IMG/VR virus record: IMGVR_UViG_3300044701_000437
Coordinates: 1-41,475 of that record
From: a virus
Strand: one strand, 5' to 3'
Length of the DNA: 41,475 bases
The notes under the pieces are model-generated. The model was given only the letters and a program-made list of their open reading frames with translations, was not told the origin of the DNA and did not search any database. A program made the position numbers and the translations under genes. Below are positions 23,594-31,047 of this stretch, in pieces (the first letter of the stretch is position 1; every line of letters starts with the position of its first letter).

Positions 23594-23876
23594 GCATGAG
23601 TTTCCTGGGCAATTGATGTCAGTGTTGTTCTATGTAGCAGCACATGACGGATGTACCACACTTGAAGCCCGTGATGCCATCGGTCTTGGTGACTCTTCGG
23701 TTTCAAGATGTACGGACTGGTTATGCGACCGTCATCGATTGGGCAAGCCAGGATTAGGACTCATTGTTAAAAAGGTAGACCCTGTAGATCGTCGTTATCG
23801 TCGTCTGACCTTGACCACTAAAGGTCGCTTCTTCATGAATCAAATTAAGGAGATCATCTATGATGACCAAGATTAA
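23526..23876 (+). CDS. MarR-type winged-helix regulator
   Basis: A 116-residue winged-helix DNA-binding protein. Helices around residues 20-70 include HDGCTTLEARDAIGLGDSSV, where the recognition helix is SVSRCTDWLCD, and the wing GLIVKKVDPVDRRYRRLTLT ends in TKGRFF, all typical of MarR proteins. MarR dimers bind 16-20 bp dyads. The ATG at 23526 is preceded by AGAGGA at a suitable distance; a GTG at 23493 is the alternative. It overlaps the integrase start by 17 bases. It is the only clear regulator in the window and therefore the leading candidate for the dyads at 19087 and 19130. Confidence 0.78.
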   Translation: MTAVSDKRIDRLRRAVDLLRTLEHEFPGQLMSVLFYVAAHDGCTTLEARDAIGLGDSSVSRCTDWLCDRHRLGKPGLGLIVKKVDPVDRRYRRLTLTTKGRFFMNQIKEIIYDDQD

Positions 23877-24723
23877 AACATGGGGTGAAGCAGAGGATTA
23901 TACCTTTGCTACCCGTGACACATGGAGACACGGTAATGGGGCTGTCACGGCTCGCATTAACTGTGGACATTTCACCAGGCTACGAGGTCGAAGCTTCCCC
24001 ATCTTGAAGATCACAGCACCTGTTGTGGCTCAAGTCTCGATGGAGTTGGAAGAGGAGGGGAAATCAGATGCCACGATTAATCGAATTGTGTCGGCTGTCT
24101 CCACCGTCCTTAACCATCTGGCCTTCGACGGTCTCATCCCTTCTGCCCCGAAACTCAGGCGCCGCAAGGAGTTAGAGCATCGAATTGCCTACTTTACCAA
24201 GGAAGATGTCGAGGCCATGGTCCAAGCCAGTAAAGACTTGTGGGAACGCAACGATCTTGCTGACATCATCTTGACTGCGGCTTACACGGGCTTGCGTCAA
24301 GGTGAATTGATGAACCTCAAGGTGCAAGACATTGATCTTTATAGTAAACAGATTCATGTCGGTGGTCGTGATGGGTTTGTGACCAAGGCTGGTAACTACC
24401 GGACGGTGCCAATCCATGATCGAATACTTCCTTTGCTCTCCACTCGTCTTGAACATGCCACACCCAACGTTCGGATCTTTGCTCAGGATTGGAACGATAA
24501 AGATCAACTGCTTCGGTCGTTCAAAAAGGTCAGACGTTTCATTGGTCGTGATGAGACTTACGTCTTCCACACCTTGCGTCATTCCTTTGCCACGTGGATG
24601 ATCGAAGCCGATGTGAACATCAGGGTCTTGCAACAGATCCTTGGGCATAAGCGAATTGAAACCACCTTGCGTTATGCCAAGGTGACAGATTCCACCTCCC
24701 GTAATGCTATGAATTCTATTTAG
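23860..24723 (+). CDS. int: Tyrosine-family site-specific integrase
   Basis: A 287-residue tyrosine recombinase. All catalytic positions are visible: Arg146 in AYTGLRQGEL, Lys176 in FVTKAGN, His237 and Arg240 in HTLRHSF, His263 in LGHKRIE and the nucleophile Tyr272 in TTLRYAKV. Residues 1-110 carry a SAM-like core-binding domain; a short N-terminus suggests a small or absent arm-binding domain. A clean AAGGAG (23847-23852) lies 7 bases before the ATG. The gene is followed by a 102-residue ORF and the tRNA-Leu half site at 25076, as in the cyanophage P-SSP7 arrangement. It should integrate the phage at a host tRNA-Leu gene. Confidence 0.95.
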   Translation: MMTKIKTWGEAEDYTFATRDTWRHGNGAVTARINCGHFTRLRGRSFPILKITAPVVAQVSMELEEEGKSDATINRIVSAVSTVLNHLAFDGLIPSAPKLRRRKELEHRIAYFTKEDVEAMVQASKDLWERNDLADIILTAAYTGLRQGELMNLKVQDIDLYSKQIHVGGRDGFVTKAGNYRTVPIHDRILPLLSTRLEHATPNVRIFAQDWNDKDQLLRSFKKVRRFIGRDETYVFHTLRHSFATWMIEADVNIRVLQQILGHKRIETTLRYAKVTDSTSRNAMNSI

Positions 24724-24732
24724 GTATTCGTT

Positions 24733-25041
24733 ATGTCAAATCACGTTTTTAATTTGTTCCATTGGGGTAAGCGCAACCAAGCTCCCCAAGCCCTTGACTC
24801 AAAGGAGGCCACGTCCGTCCCTGCTCCCTCGTCCCTTGGCACCCCTTACGACCCGGTCAAAGCCTTGGATGCAGCGTTGAGCGATCAGCAGCTTCTGGAT
24901 GCCTTCATGGAGGACCCTGGTGAGGCCCTGCGCCTGATGGGGTTGCAACGGGATGATTCATGCCCTAAAGTGATCCACAACGGTCATCTAGGCGCATCTA
25001 GCAGGCCCCCTGTGGTACCATTCACAGGTTCAAGCGGTTGA
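24733..25041 (+). CDS. Unknown 102-residue protein between int and attP
   Basis: A 102-residue protein with Pro/Ser/Ala-rich N-terminal linker, then an acidic amphipathic segment (DQQLLDAFMEDPGEALRLMG) and a Gly/His/Pro/Ser C-terminal tail (NGHLGASSRPPVVPF). The centre faintly resembles the leader part of nitrile-hydratase-type or Nif11-type RiPP precursors, which end in a Gly-containing cleavage point, but no modification enzyme is present and the similarity may be chance. It starts 10 bases after int and ends 34 bases before the attachment core. Codon use is more GC-rich than in flanking genes. Confidence 0.55.
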   Translation: MSNHVFNLFHWGKRNQAPQALDSKEATSVPAPSSLGTPYDPVKALDAALSDQQLLDAFMEDPGEALRLMGLQRDDSCPKVIHNGHLGASSRPPVVPFTGSSG

Positions 25042-25075
25042 GATTCTCCTTGAGTCTCATCGCTGGAATCCCCAC

Positions 25076-25117
25076 GCGGATGTGGCGGAATTGGTAGACG
25101 CGCTAGTTTCAGGTTCT
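25076..25117 (+). other. Candidate attP core: 5' half of a tRNA-Leu gene
   Basis: These 42 bases read as the start of tRNA-Leu: acceptor GCGGATG, D-arm with GGAATTGGTAGACGC, and an anticodon arm with CAG at the anticodon position. The sequence leaves the tRNA pattern immediately after, so no T-arm or 3' acceptor strand exists and it is not a functional tRNA. It lies beside int, and P-SSP7 is reported to carry a 42-bp match to a host tRNA-Leu in the same position. Recombination here would leave the 5' half at both prophage ends. Confidence 0.8.
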
Positions 25118-25144
25118 CCATAGACTTCGTGTCCACATTGAAAG

Positions 25145-25173
25145 GGTCAGGTGCCAATGCCTGACCTTCTTTT
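25145..25173 (+). terminator. Rho-independent terminator upstream of RNA polymerase
   Basis: Perfect 7-bp stem GGTCAGG (25145-25151) with CCTGACC (25160-25166), an 8-base loop and the T tract TTCTTTT (25167-25173). It sits between the tRNA-Leu half site and the RNA polymerase gene. The remaining gap (25174-25265) holds no other structure I can support. Confidence 0.8.
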
Positions 25174-25265
25174 CTCTCTCAAGGTTCCACTAGGCCAGGC
25201 ATCTAAAACCGGGTTCTAGCGTGGGTTCCTTGCGATGAGACAACCAATCACATTTACATCCAAAG

Positions 25266-27614
25266 ATGGCAACAAAGGCTGAGATTGCTAAACAAGTCGA
25301 GCTTGAAAGAGAGGCCATTAGGTATGGCTTGCGACGTCTAAAAGAGACCACTCAGCATCTTGAAGGCAAGACTTATGCCTCTGCCACTGTCTATGGAGCC
25401 GCTTCAATCAAAACTCTGATACCACTCTTGGCGGCTGAAATCACTAGAACAAGTCACGATCGAATCAAAAAAGGGGACAATGGGAGGTTTCTTGCTGAGA
25501 TCAATAAGCACCTAATTGGTATCGAACCTGAGGTAGCTGCTGCCATTTGTTTGAAGATTACATTTGATAAAGTCTTCTCCTATAAAGACTCAGATCGCCT
25601 ACTTAACGAGGTTGTTGCATCAATTGGTGCAGGTCTTGAAGGTGAATGTCAAATGCGATATTACGAGCAAACTGATCCTAGGCTTCTACAAAATATCCAA
25701 CGTAGATATTGGCATTCAGCAGTTGGTACGGCAAATAAACTGAAGCTGACCAAGATTTTGATGAGGCGTAAGGAAATCCTCTGGGATAAATGGCCGAGGG
25801 TTGCCCAGGTAAAGCTCGGTGGATGGCTCCTCGACTGCCTGATCAGAATCTCAAGTTGGTTTCAAAAGGAGATCACCTTTCACGGGCCGAAGAAGGTCTT
25901 GCGCTTGGCACCGACTGAGACGTTCTTGGCGATCAAGGACGAGCTGATGCATAACGCTGAACTCTTCTCCCCTTGTGCCTGGCCCATGCTGATCGAACCG
26001 AACGACTGGTCGAACGATCATGCTGGTGGGTACCTCCTAAACGAGGTGATGAGGGGTCATCGCATGGTGAGAGTCCGCTCTGACACTGATGGCCTATGTA
26101 AGCAGGGACCGAAACCCATTCAATTCCTGAACCACCTACAGAAAGTCCCCTACCGGCTGAACCCCTTTGTGGTTGAGGTCTCGGAGGCTCTATTTGAGCA
26201 GAGGATTCAAGTGGGGAAGTTCCTGCCTCTTGTCGAGTTGCCTTTGCCTCCTAAGCCCTTTGACATTGCAGACAACGCTGAATCAAGACAGTCCTACCGC
26301 CGAGAGGCTGCAGAGACGTTAAACCAGAACGCTGCCATGTTCAGGAAGTCATGCCGTACAAGGTCCACCATGGATCTGATCAGCCGCTTTAAGGGAGTCG
26401 ATCGATGGTTTATCCCCTGGTCGTTTGACTATCGAGGTCGTGTGTATCCCATTCCTGCCTTCCTGACCCCACAGGATACGGATTGGGGTAAGTCACTCCT
26501 GAGGTTTGCCGATGAATCCCCGATGACCCCTGAGGTTGAGACATGGCTGGCGTTTCAAGTTGCTACCACTTATGGTTTGGATAAAGCGACGATTGATGAG
26601 CGCCTTCAATGGGTCGCTGACAACGTTTCCCTGATCTCTAAGGTTGCAATGCTTCCACTCGACCAACGAGAGGATTGGGCAGCAGCCGATGAACCATGGC
26701 AATTTCTAGCTGCTTGTGAGGAGTATTACGCCTGTGTGATTGCTCGTACTAGATCAACCACAGGATTACCAGTTGCTGTCGATGCTACTTGTTCAGGCTT
26801 GCAAATCCTTGCAGGTTTAGCACGAGATAAAAGCACGGCTCAATTGGTCAATGTATTGCCATCGGACAAACCACAAGACGCCTATGCAGCGGTGGCAGAG
26901 GCAGCTAAACCTCATCTTCCTCAGCGCCTAGCAGATCTTTTAGATCGAAAGGTTACTAAACGCACAGTGATGACGATCCCTTACAACGCTAAGGAATATA
27001 GCAATCGTCACTACATCAAAACTGCGTTAAAAGATAAGGAAGCTGAGTTTAATGCAGAGGATGTACGGACCATTACAAAGGCTGTACGTGCTGCAATGCA
27101 AGAGGTTGTTCCTGGCCCAATGCGGGTTATGGAATGGGTAAATGAGGAGATTAAACTTAAACTTAAGGATGGTATTGACCAATTAAATTGGGTAACACCT
27201 TCTGGGTTTAGGGTTAAACAATACCTCATGAAACCCTTGTTAGTGACTGTAAAGTTGCAACTCCTTGGCCTATGTAAGATTCAAGTTGCTGATGGCGATT
27301 CACACGTCATTGACACCAATAGGCATAAGGCAGCAACAGCACCTAATTTAATACATAGCCTTGATGCAAGTATATTGCACTTGGCGTTTCTAAAGTTCAA
27401 TGAGCCATTCACAGTGATCCACGATTCCATCCTATGTCGTGCTACTGAAATGACTCGATTGAATGAAGTCATCAGGGAAACCTATGCAGAGATCTTTGGC
27501 AAACAAGATTATCTATCTGAATTTGCCAGACAGATTAATGCAGTAAATAGTCCACCGATTGTTGGTGACTTTAGCCCTGAAGACGTAATCAATTCCACTT
27601 ATTTCTTTTCATGA
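25266..27614 (+). CDS. T7-like single-subunit RNA polymerase
   Basis: A 782-residue phage RNA polymerase. Catalytic positions match T7: Asp506 in VDATCSGLQ (T7 Asp537), Lys565 and Tyr573 in TKRTVMTIPYNAKEY (T7 Lys631, Tyr639) and Asp720 in VIHDSILC (T7 Asp812). The C-terminal residues YFFS replace the T7 FAFA foot, keeping an aromatic end. It is shorter than T7 RNAP (883), mostly in the N-terminal promoter-binding half. It lies just after attP and its terminator; the stop overlaps the SSB start as ATGA. It would transcribe middle and late genes from phage promoters, whose sequence I could not identify. Confidence 0.97.
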   Translation: MATKAEIAKQVELEREAIRYGLRRLKETTQHLEGKTYASATVYGAASIKTLIPLLAAEITRTSHDRIKKGDNGRFLAEINKHLIGIEPEVAAAICLKITFDKVFSYKDSDRLLNEVVASIGAGLEGECQMRYYEQTDPRLLQNIQRRYWHSAVGTANKLKLTKILMRRKEILWDKWPRVAQVKLGGWLLDCLIRISSWFQKEITFHGPKKVLRLAPTETFLAIKDELMHNAELFSPCAWPMLIEPNDWSNDHAGGYLLNEVMRGHRMVRVRSDTDGLCKQGPKPIQFLNHLQKVPYRLNPFVVEVSEALFEQRIQVGKFLPLVELPLPPKPFDIADNAESRQSYRREAAETLNQNAAMFRKSCRTRSTMDLISRFKGVDRWFIPWSFDYRGRVYPIPAFLTPQDTDWGKSLLRFADESPMTPEVETWLAFQVATTYGLDKATIDERLQWVADNVSLISKVAMLPLDQREDWAAADEPWQFLAACEEYYACVIARTRSTTGLPVAVDATCSGLQILAGLARDKSTAQLVNVLPSDKPQDAYAAVAEAAKPHLPQRLADLLDRKVTKRTVMTIPYNAKEYSNRHYIKTALKDKEAEFNAEDVRTITKAVRAAMQEVVPGPMRVMEWVNEEIKLKLKDGIDQLNWVTPSGFRVKQYLMKPLLVTVKLQLLGLCKIQVADGDSHVIDTNRHKAATAPNLIHSLDASILHLAFLKFNEPFTVIHDSILCRATEMTRLNEVIRETYAEIFGKQDYLSEFARQINAVNSPPIVGDFSPEDVINSTYFFS

Positions 27615-28201
27615 AATCCACCATCCACAAGACTGCTGAGCCTGTCGTTCTCGATGGCTACCAGGCAATCCTCAAGCCCACTGAATATGGCTTTACCCTG
27701 AAGTGCATCCTGACTGATGAGACCATCATTGATGCATTGAATGCCGAACGTGAGGAGCTGATGCAAGCTCAACAAAGTCGGCTGAAGAATCCCAAGCGGG
27801 CTACCCCTAAGCCTGAACCTTGGGAAGAGGTTGCTGAAGGTTCCTACGCTCTTAAGTTCTCTTGGAAGGCTACGAACAAGCCTGCCATTGTAGATGCTGA
27901 AGGTGTGCTTATCGACAACGAGAACCTCAAAGTCTTTAGTGGTTCTAAGGTCAAGATTGCATTCATCCAAAAGGGTTATACCCTCAAAGATGGTGTGACC
28001 TATGGAACGTCGGTAACTCTCCTGGGCGTACAGATCATCAGCCTGTCGTCCAACGGTGATCCGACCATGAGTGCTGAAGAGGCTGCTGGTTTCTTTGGTA
28101 AGACTGATGGCTTCAAGCTTTCTGAGTTCAGTTTCCCTGAGGCTGCTCAGATTGTTGATGATGAAGTCATGGATGAAAGTGTTGGGGCTGAAGAGTTCTG
28201 A
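27611..28201 (+). CDS. Single-stranded DNA-binding protein (gp2.5-like)
   Basis: A 196-residue protein in the position of T7 gp2.5. The core has a beta-rich OB-fold pattern (AYALKFSWKATNKPAIVD, then VKIAFIQKGYTLKDG), and the C-terminus is acidic and ends in an aromatic residue (VMDESVGAEEF), the hallmark tail that contacts polymerase and helicase. It overlaps the RNA polymerase stop by 4 bases and precedes endonuclease I by 2. It would coat lagging-strand DNA and coordinate the replisome. Confidence 0.88.
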   Translation: MKSTIHKTAEPVVLDGYQAILKPTEYGFTLKCILTDETIIDALNAEREELMQAQQSRLKNPKRATPKPEPWEEVAEGSYALKFSWKATNKPAIVDAEGVLIDNENLKVFSGSKVKIAFIQKGYTLKDGVTYGTSVTLLGVQIISLSSNGDPTMSAEEAAGFFGKTDGFKLSEFSFPEAAQIVDDEVMDESVGAEEF

Positions 28202-28203
28202 AG

Positions 28204-28644
28204 ATGGCTCGTTTCCGCTCAAAGCTAGAGGAAAGGGTCTCTGATCTCCTACTCCACCACCGAGTCGGTTACGAATACGAATCAGCCAAGCTTCCGTACA
28301 CACTTCATTGCAGCTACTGCCCTGACTTCCTGTTGCCCTCTGGGGTTTTCTTGGAAGTCAAGGGCGTGCTCGATGCAGATGATCGACGGAAGATGCTTGC
28401 AGTCAAACGGAACCACCCTGACGTTGACATTCGATTTGTCTTTCAGAACCCATTCAGTCGTATGCCCCATTTGAAAACTACTCATGCTCAATGGGCTGAG
28501 AAGAATGGTTTTCAATGGTGTCATTACCAATCCATCCCTAAATCATGGCTGAACCCACCAACTATCAATTCACCTTCACAAGCAAGTCCGAACGACACAC
28601 CCAAAGCTACACCAGCGACGGACTCCCAGGAACAGATCAAATGA
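28204..28644 (+). CDS. Endonuclease I (gp3-like Holliday-junction resolvase)
   Basis: A 146-residue homologue of T7 gp3. It opens with FRSKLEERVSDLL, and the active-site core YCPDFLLPSGVFLEVKG contains the catalytic Asp, Glu and Lys of the PD-(D/E)xK nuclease fold; HPDVDIRFVF follows as in T7. A Pro/Ser/Thr-rich C-terminal extension of about 30 residues (after NPPTINSPSQ) is not typical and overlaps the next gene. T7 gp3 resolves branched DNA and degrades host DNA to recycle nucleotides, which fits the dNTP-related genes downstream. Confidence 0.93.
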   Translation: MARFRSKLEERVSDLLLHHRVGYEYESAKLPYTLHCSYCPDFLLPSGVFLEVKGVLDADDRRKMLAVKRNHPDVDIRFVFQNPFSRMPHLKTTHAQWAEKNGFQWCHYQSIPKSWLNPPTINSPSQASPNDTPKATPATDSQEQIK

Positions 28645-28745
28645 TTAGTCAAATGATTAAGTTTCTGATTGTTTGTGGCTACGACGAGGCATCTATTTTT
28701 GATTGTCTCGATGACCTTTGTGAACAACATTTCTCCACCATTTGA
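28545..28745 (+). CDS. Small acidic hypothetical protein, 66 residues
   Basis: A 66-residue protein whose first 100 bases overlap the endonuclease extension in another frame. The C-terminal part (MISQMIKFLIVCGYDEASIF, then CLDDLCEQHF) is a plausible small helical domain of a type common in phage replication clusters. The unusual polar tail of endonuclease I may simply be the by-product of this overprinting. No family recognised. Confidence 0.5.
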   Translation: MAEPTNYQFTFTSKSERHTQSYTSDGLPGTDQMISQMIKFLIVCGYDEASIFDCLDDLCEQHFSTI

Positions 28746-28747
28746 CA

Positions 28748-28960
28748 ATGAAACTCAAGTCTGAAGTCAAACGTAAGCTTAGTGACTTCTTTTCTGACAC
28801 TCTAATGGAGGCAGAAGAATACATCATTGACGGTGAAATCACTCCTGAAGACACCATTGATGCTTTTGTTGATGCCATTGTCGATTGGGCCAAATACTAC
28901 CGAGATCGGAACAAGGTCTATGGTCTCCTGACTGATGCTATCTACCGAAAGGCAAAGTGA
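28748..28960 (+). CDS. Small acidic helical protein, 70 residues
   Basis: A 70-residue helical protein with acidic central part (MEAEEYIIDGEITPEDTIDA) and basic ends. The ATG at 28748 is preferred to a TTG at 28742. It overlaps the primase-helicase by 26 bases. Similar short acidic proteins often precede the helicase gene in cyanophages, without known function. Confidence 0.55.
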   Translation: MKLKSEVKRKLSDFFSDTLMEAEEYIIDGEITPEDTIDAFVDAIVDWAKYYRDRNKVYGLLTDAIYRKAK

Positions 28961-30527
28961 GTTTCTAAACCACGAACCATGTCCGCATTGTGGCTCGTCT
29001 GACGCTGGATCACGGTATTCAGACGGGCACTTCTATTGCTTCAAGTGTCACTCTTACGTTCATGGAGATGATGATTCTACGGGATCTTATGTTCACGATC
29101 AAATGAAGCATCAAGTGGAACTACAAGGTGAAGCTGTTAGGCTGCCCACTCGCAACATTAAACAGTCAACGTGTAAGAAGTACACTTGTTTGAAAGAAGG
29201 TGATCGACTTCGCTTCTATTACAGGAGCAAGTCAGGAGCTATTGTCGGAGCCAAGGTAAAGACAAAGGATAAGGAGTTTTGGTGGGAAGGGTCTAACCAA
29301 GATCATCAATTCTTCGGACAACATCTTTTCCCTGGTAAGGGTAAACGGGTTGTGATCTTTGAAGGTGAGATCGATGCAATGTCAGGTTGGGAGGCAATGC
29401 CTAATTGGCAAATGGTTTCCCTTCCTGATGGTGCTGCCTCAGCTAAAAAGTCAATCCAAAAACAATTGGAATGGCTTCAAGGCTACGAAGAGATCGTCTT
29501 GTTCTTTGACAACGATGATGTCGGTAAAGCAGCAGCAGAAGAGGCAGCTTCAATAATTCCACCTGGCAAAGTAAAGATTGCCAAGTTGGATCCTCAGTTC
29601 AAAGATGCCTCTGACGCACTTCAAGCTAACCAAGCAGAGGAAGTACGTAAGGCCATTTGGAACGCTGAGCCATGGGCACCTGGGGGAATTGTCGCTGGGC
29701 AAGATCTCCTATCAGTCATCACCACACCTAACCCACCTTGCATCCATGAATATCCCTACGTTGGACTCCAAAGGAAGCTTCACGGGATCAGGTACGGTGA
29801 ACTTGTTACGATTACTTCGGGCTCTGGACAAGGAAAGTCATCGATTTGTCGGGAGTTGGCAAATCACCTTCTCGGAAACAACGAGCGGGTTGGTTATCTG
29901 GCACTTGAAGAATCGAACCGAAGAACTGCCCTTGGACTTATGTCGTCGTGCCTTGGAAAAGCTTTCCATATTGGAGAGCATTCAGCCGACGAGTTACGTT
30001 TCGCGTATGATCAAACCCTTGCGAAATGGAACCTATTCCTCTTCGATGGCTTTGGCTCCTATGACCCAGATGTGATCTACAACAGGGTTGAATACCTAGC
30101 CCTTGGTCTTGACGTAAAGATCATCTTCCTTGATCACTTGTCGATCCTGCTTTCAGGCCTTGACGGTGATGAGCGTCGAATGATCGATCAGACCATGACC
30201 AAGCTACGTAGCCTTGTGGAGCGGACTGGAATCACCATGTTCCTTGTTTCCCACCTACGTCGCTCAGGAGGGGATCAGAACCATGAGGAAGGGGCCAGGG
30301 TGACACTTGGACAGTTGAGAGGCTCAGCAGCCATCGCTCAATTGTCTGACACAGTGATCGCCCTAGAACGTAACCAGCAGAACGACACTGGCACCACTGT
30401 TCGTATTCTAAAGAATCGATATACAGGGGAAGTGGGTGTTGCTTGCAAGCTTGAATACGATCTACAAACTTGTCGTTATCGTGAGGTTCCAGAGGACATT
30501 AACTACTTTGAGCAGGAGGATTTTTAA
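28935..30527 (+). CDS. DNA primase-helicase (gp4-like)
   Basis: A 530-residue bifunctional replication protein. The zinc-binding domain has Cys16, Cys19, Cys35 and Cys38 (CPHCGSSDAGS, FYCFKCH), close to T7 gp4A. The TOPRIM primase centre shows VVIFEGEIDAMSG and LFFDNDDVGKAAA. The helicase has a Walker A SGSGQGKSS with Lys301 and a Walker B IIFLDHLSIL, followed by the arginine-finger region. The C-terminus is acidic (INYFEQEDF), as expected for polymerase contact. It overlaps the preceding gene by 26 bases and shares a base with the polymerase start. One TTCACGATCAAA copy (29092-29103) lies inside it. Confidence 0.96.
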   Translation: MLSTERQSEFLNHEPCPHCGSSDAGSRYSDGHFYCFKCHSYVHGDDDSTGSYVHDQMKHQVELQGEAVRLPTRNIKQSTCKKYTCLKEGDRLRFYYRSKSGAIVGAKVKTKDKEFWWEGSNQDHQFFGQHLFPGKGKRVVIFEGEIDAMSGWEAMPNWQMVSLPDGAASAKKSIQKQLEWLQGYEEIVLFFDNDDVGKAAAEEAASIIPPGKVKIAKLDPQFKDASDALQANQAEEVRKAIWNAEPWAPGGIVAGQDLLSVITTPNPPCIHEYPYVGLQRKLHGIRYGELVTITSGSGQGKSSICRELANHLLGNNERVGYLALEESNRRTALGLMSSCLGKAFHIGEHSADELRFAYDQTLAKWNLFLFDGFGSYDPDVIYNRVEYLALGLDVKIIFLDHLSILLSGLDGDERRMIDQTMTKLRSLVERTGITMFLVSHLRRSGGDQNHEEGARVTLGQLRGSAAIAQLSDTVIALERNQQNDTGTTVRILKNRYTGEVGVACKLEYDLQTCRYREVPEDINYFEQEDF

Positions 30528-31045
30528 TGAAGCTGGTCTTTGACATTGAGACCAATGGCTTGTATTTTGATCTAACTCAAATTCATTGTGTTGTTATCCA
30601 AGACCTTGGTTCTGGTGAGATTACTGTCTATAACGACGAGGGTAATCGAGCTAGTATTACTCAAGCTGCAACCTTTATTGATGGGGCTGACCTTCTTATC
30701 GGCCACAATATAATTGGTTACGACATGCCAGTCATGAGGAAGTTCTTTCCCTTCCTAGATGGCTCAGGCAAGATGCTCGATACCCTTGTCCTATCAAGAC
30801 TTCGATATCCCAATCTCATCCTCCTAGACAAAGCTAAGCCGAGTGTAGGTATGCCTGAGAAGCTTCACGGAAGACATTCTCTTGAGGCATGGGGTTATCG
30901 CTTGAGTAATAACAAAGGCTCTTTTGCTAAGGCAACGAACTGGCAAGAATGGTCTCCTGAAATGGAAGACTATTGCATTCAAGATGTCAAACTCACCAAC
31001 CATCTATGGTCCCACTTCCACCAAACTTGGCCTGGATTGCCTTAG
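30527..31045 (+). CDS. DNA polymerase, 3'-5' exonuclease part (split gp5)
   Basis: A 172-residue ORF equal to the exonuclease domain of T7 gp5. Exo I is DIETNGL with Asp6 and Glu8, Exo II is LIGHNIIGYDMPV, and Exo III is YCIQDVKL with Tyr149 and Asp153, so proofreading residues are intact. The frame ends with TAG at 31043-31045, exactly where a full-length polymerase would continue. The polymerase domain follows after 2 bases in a different frame (-1). It either works as a separate subunit or is joined by a frameshift. No canonical slippery heptamer is visible near the stop. Confidence 0.9.
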   Translation: MKLVFDIETNGLYFDLTQIHCVVIQDLGSGEITVYNDEGNRASITQAATFIDGADLLIGHNIIGYDMPVMRKFFPFLDGSGKMLDTLVLSRLRYPNLILLDKAKPSVGMPEKLHGRHSLEAWGYRLSNNKGSFAKATNWQEWSPEMEDYCIQDVKLTNHLWSHFHQTWPGLP

Positions 31046-31047
31046 AG

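Noticed and set aside
25076-25178. A complete tRNA-Leu gene
   Set aside because: Only the 5' half through the anticodon loop is present; there is no variable arm, T-arm or 3' acceptor strand. The later hairpin is a terminator rather than a tRNA arm.
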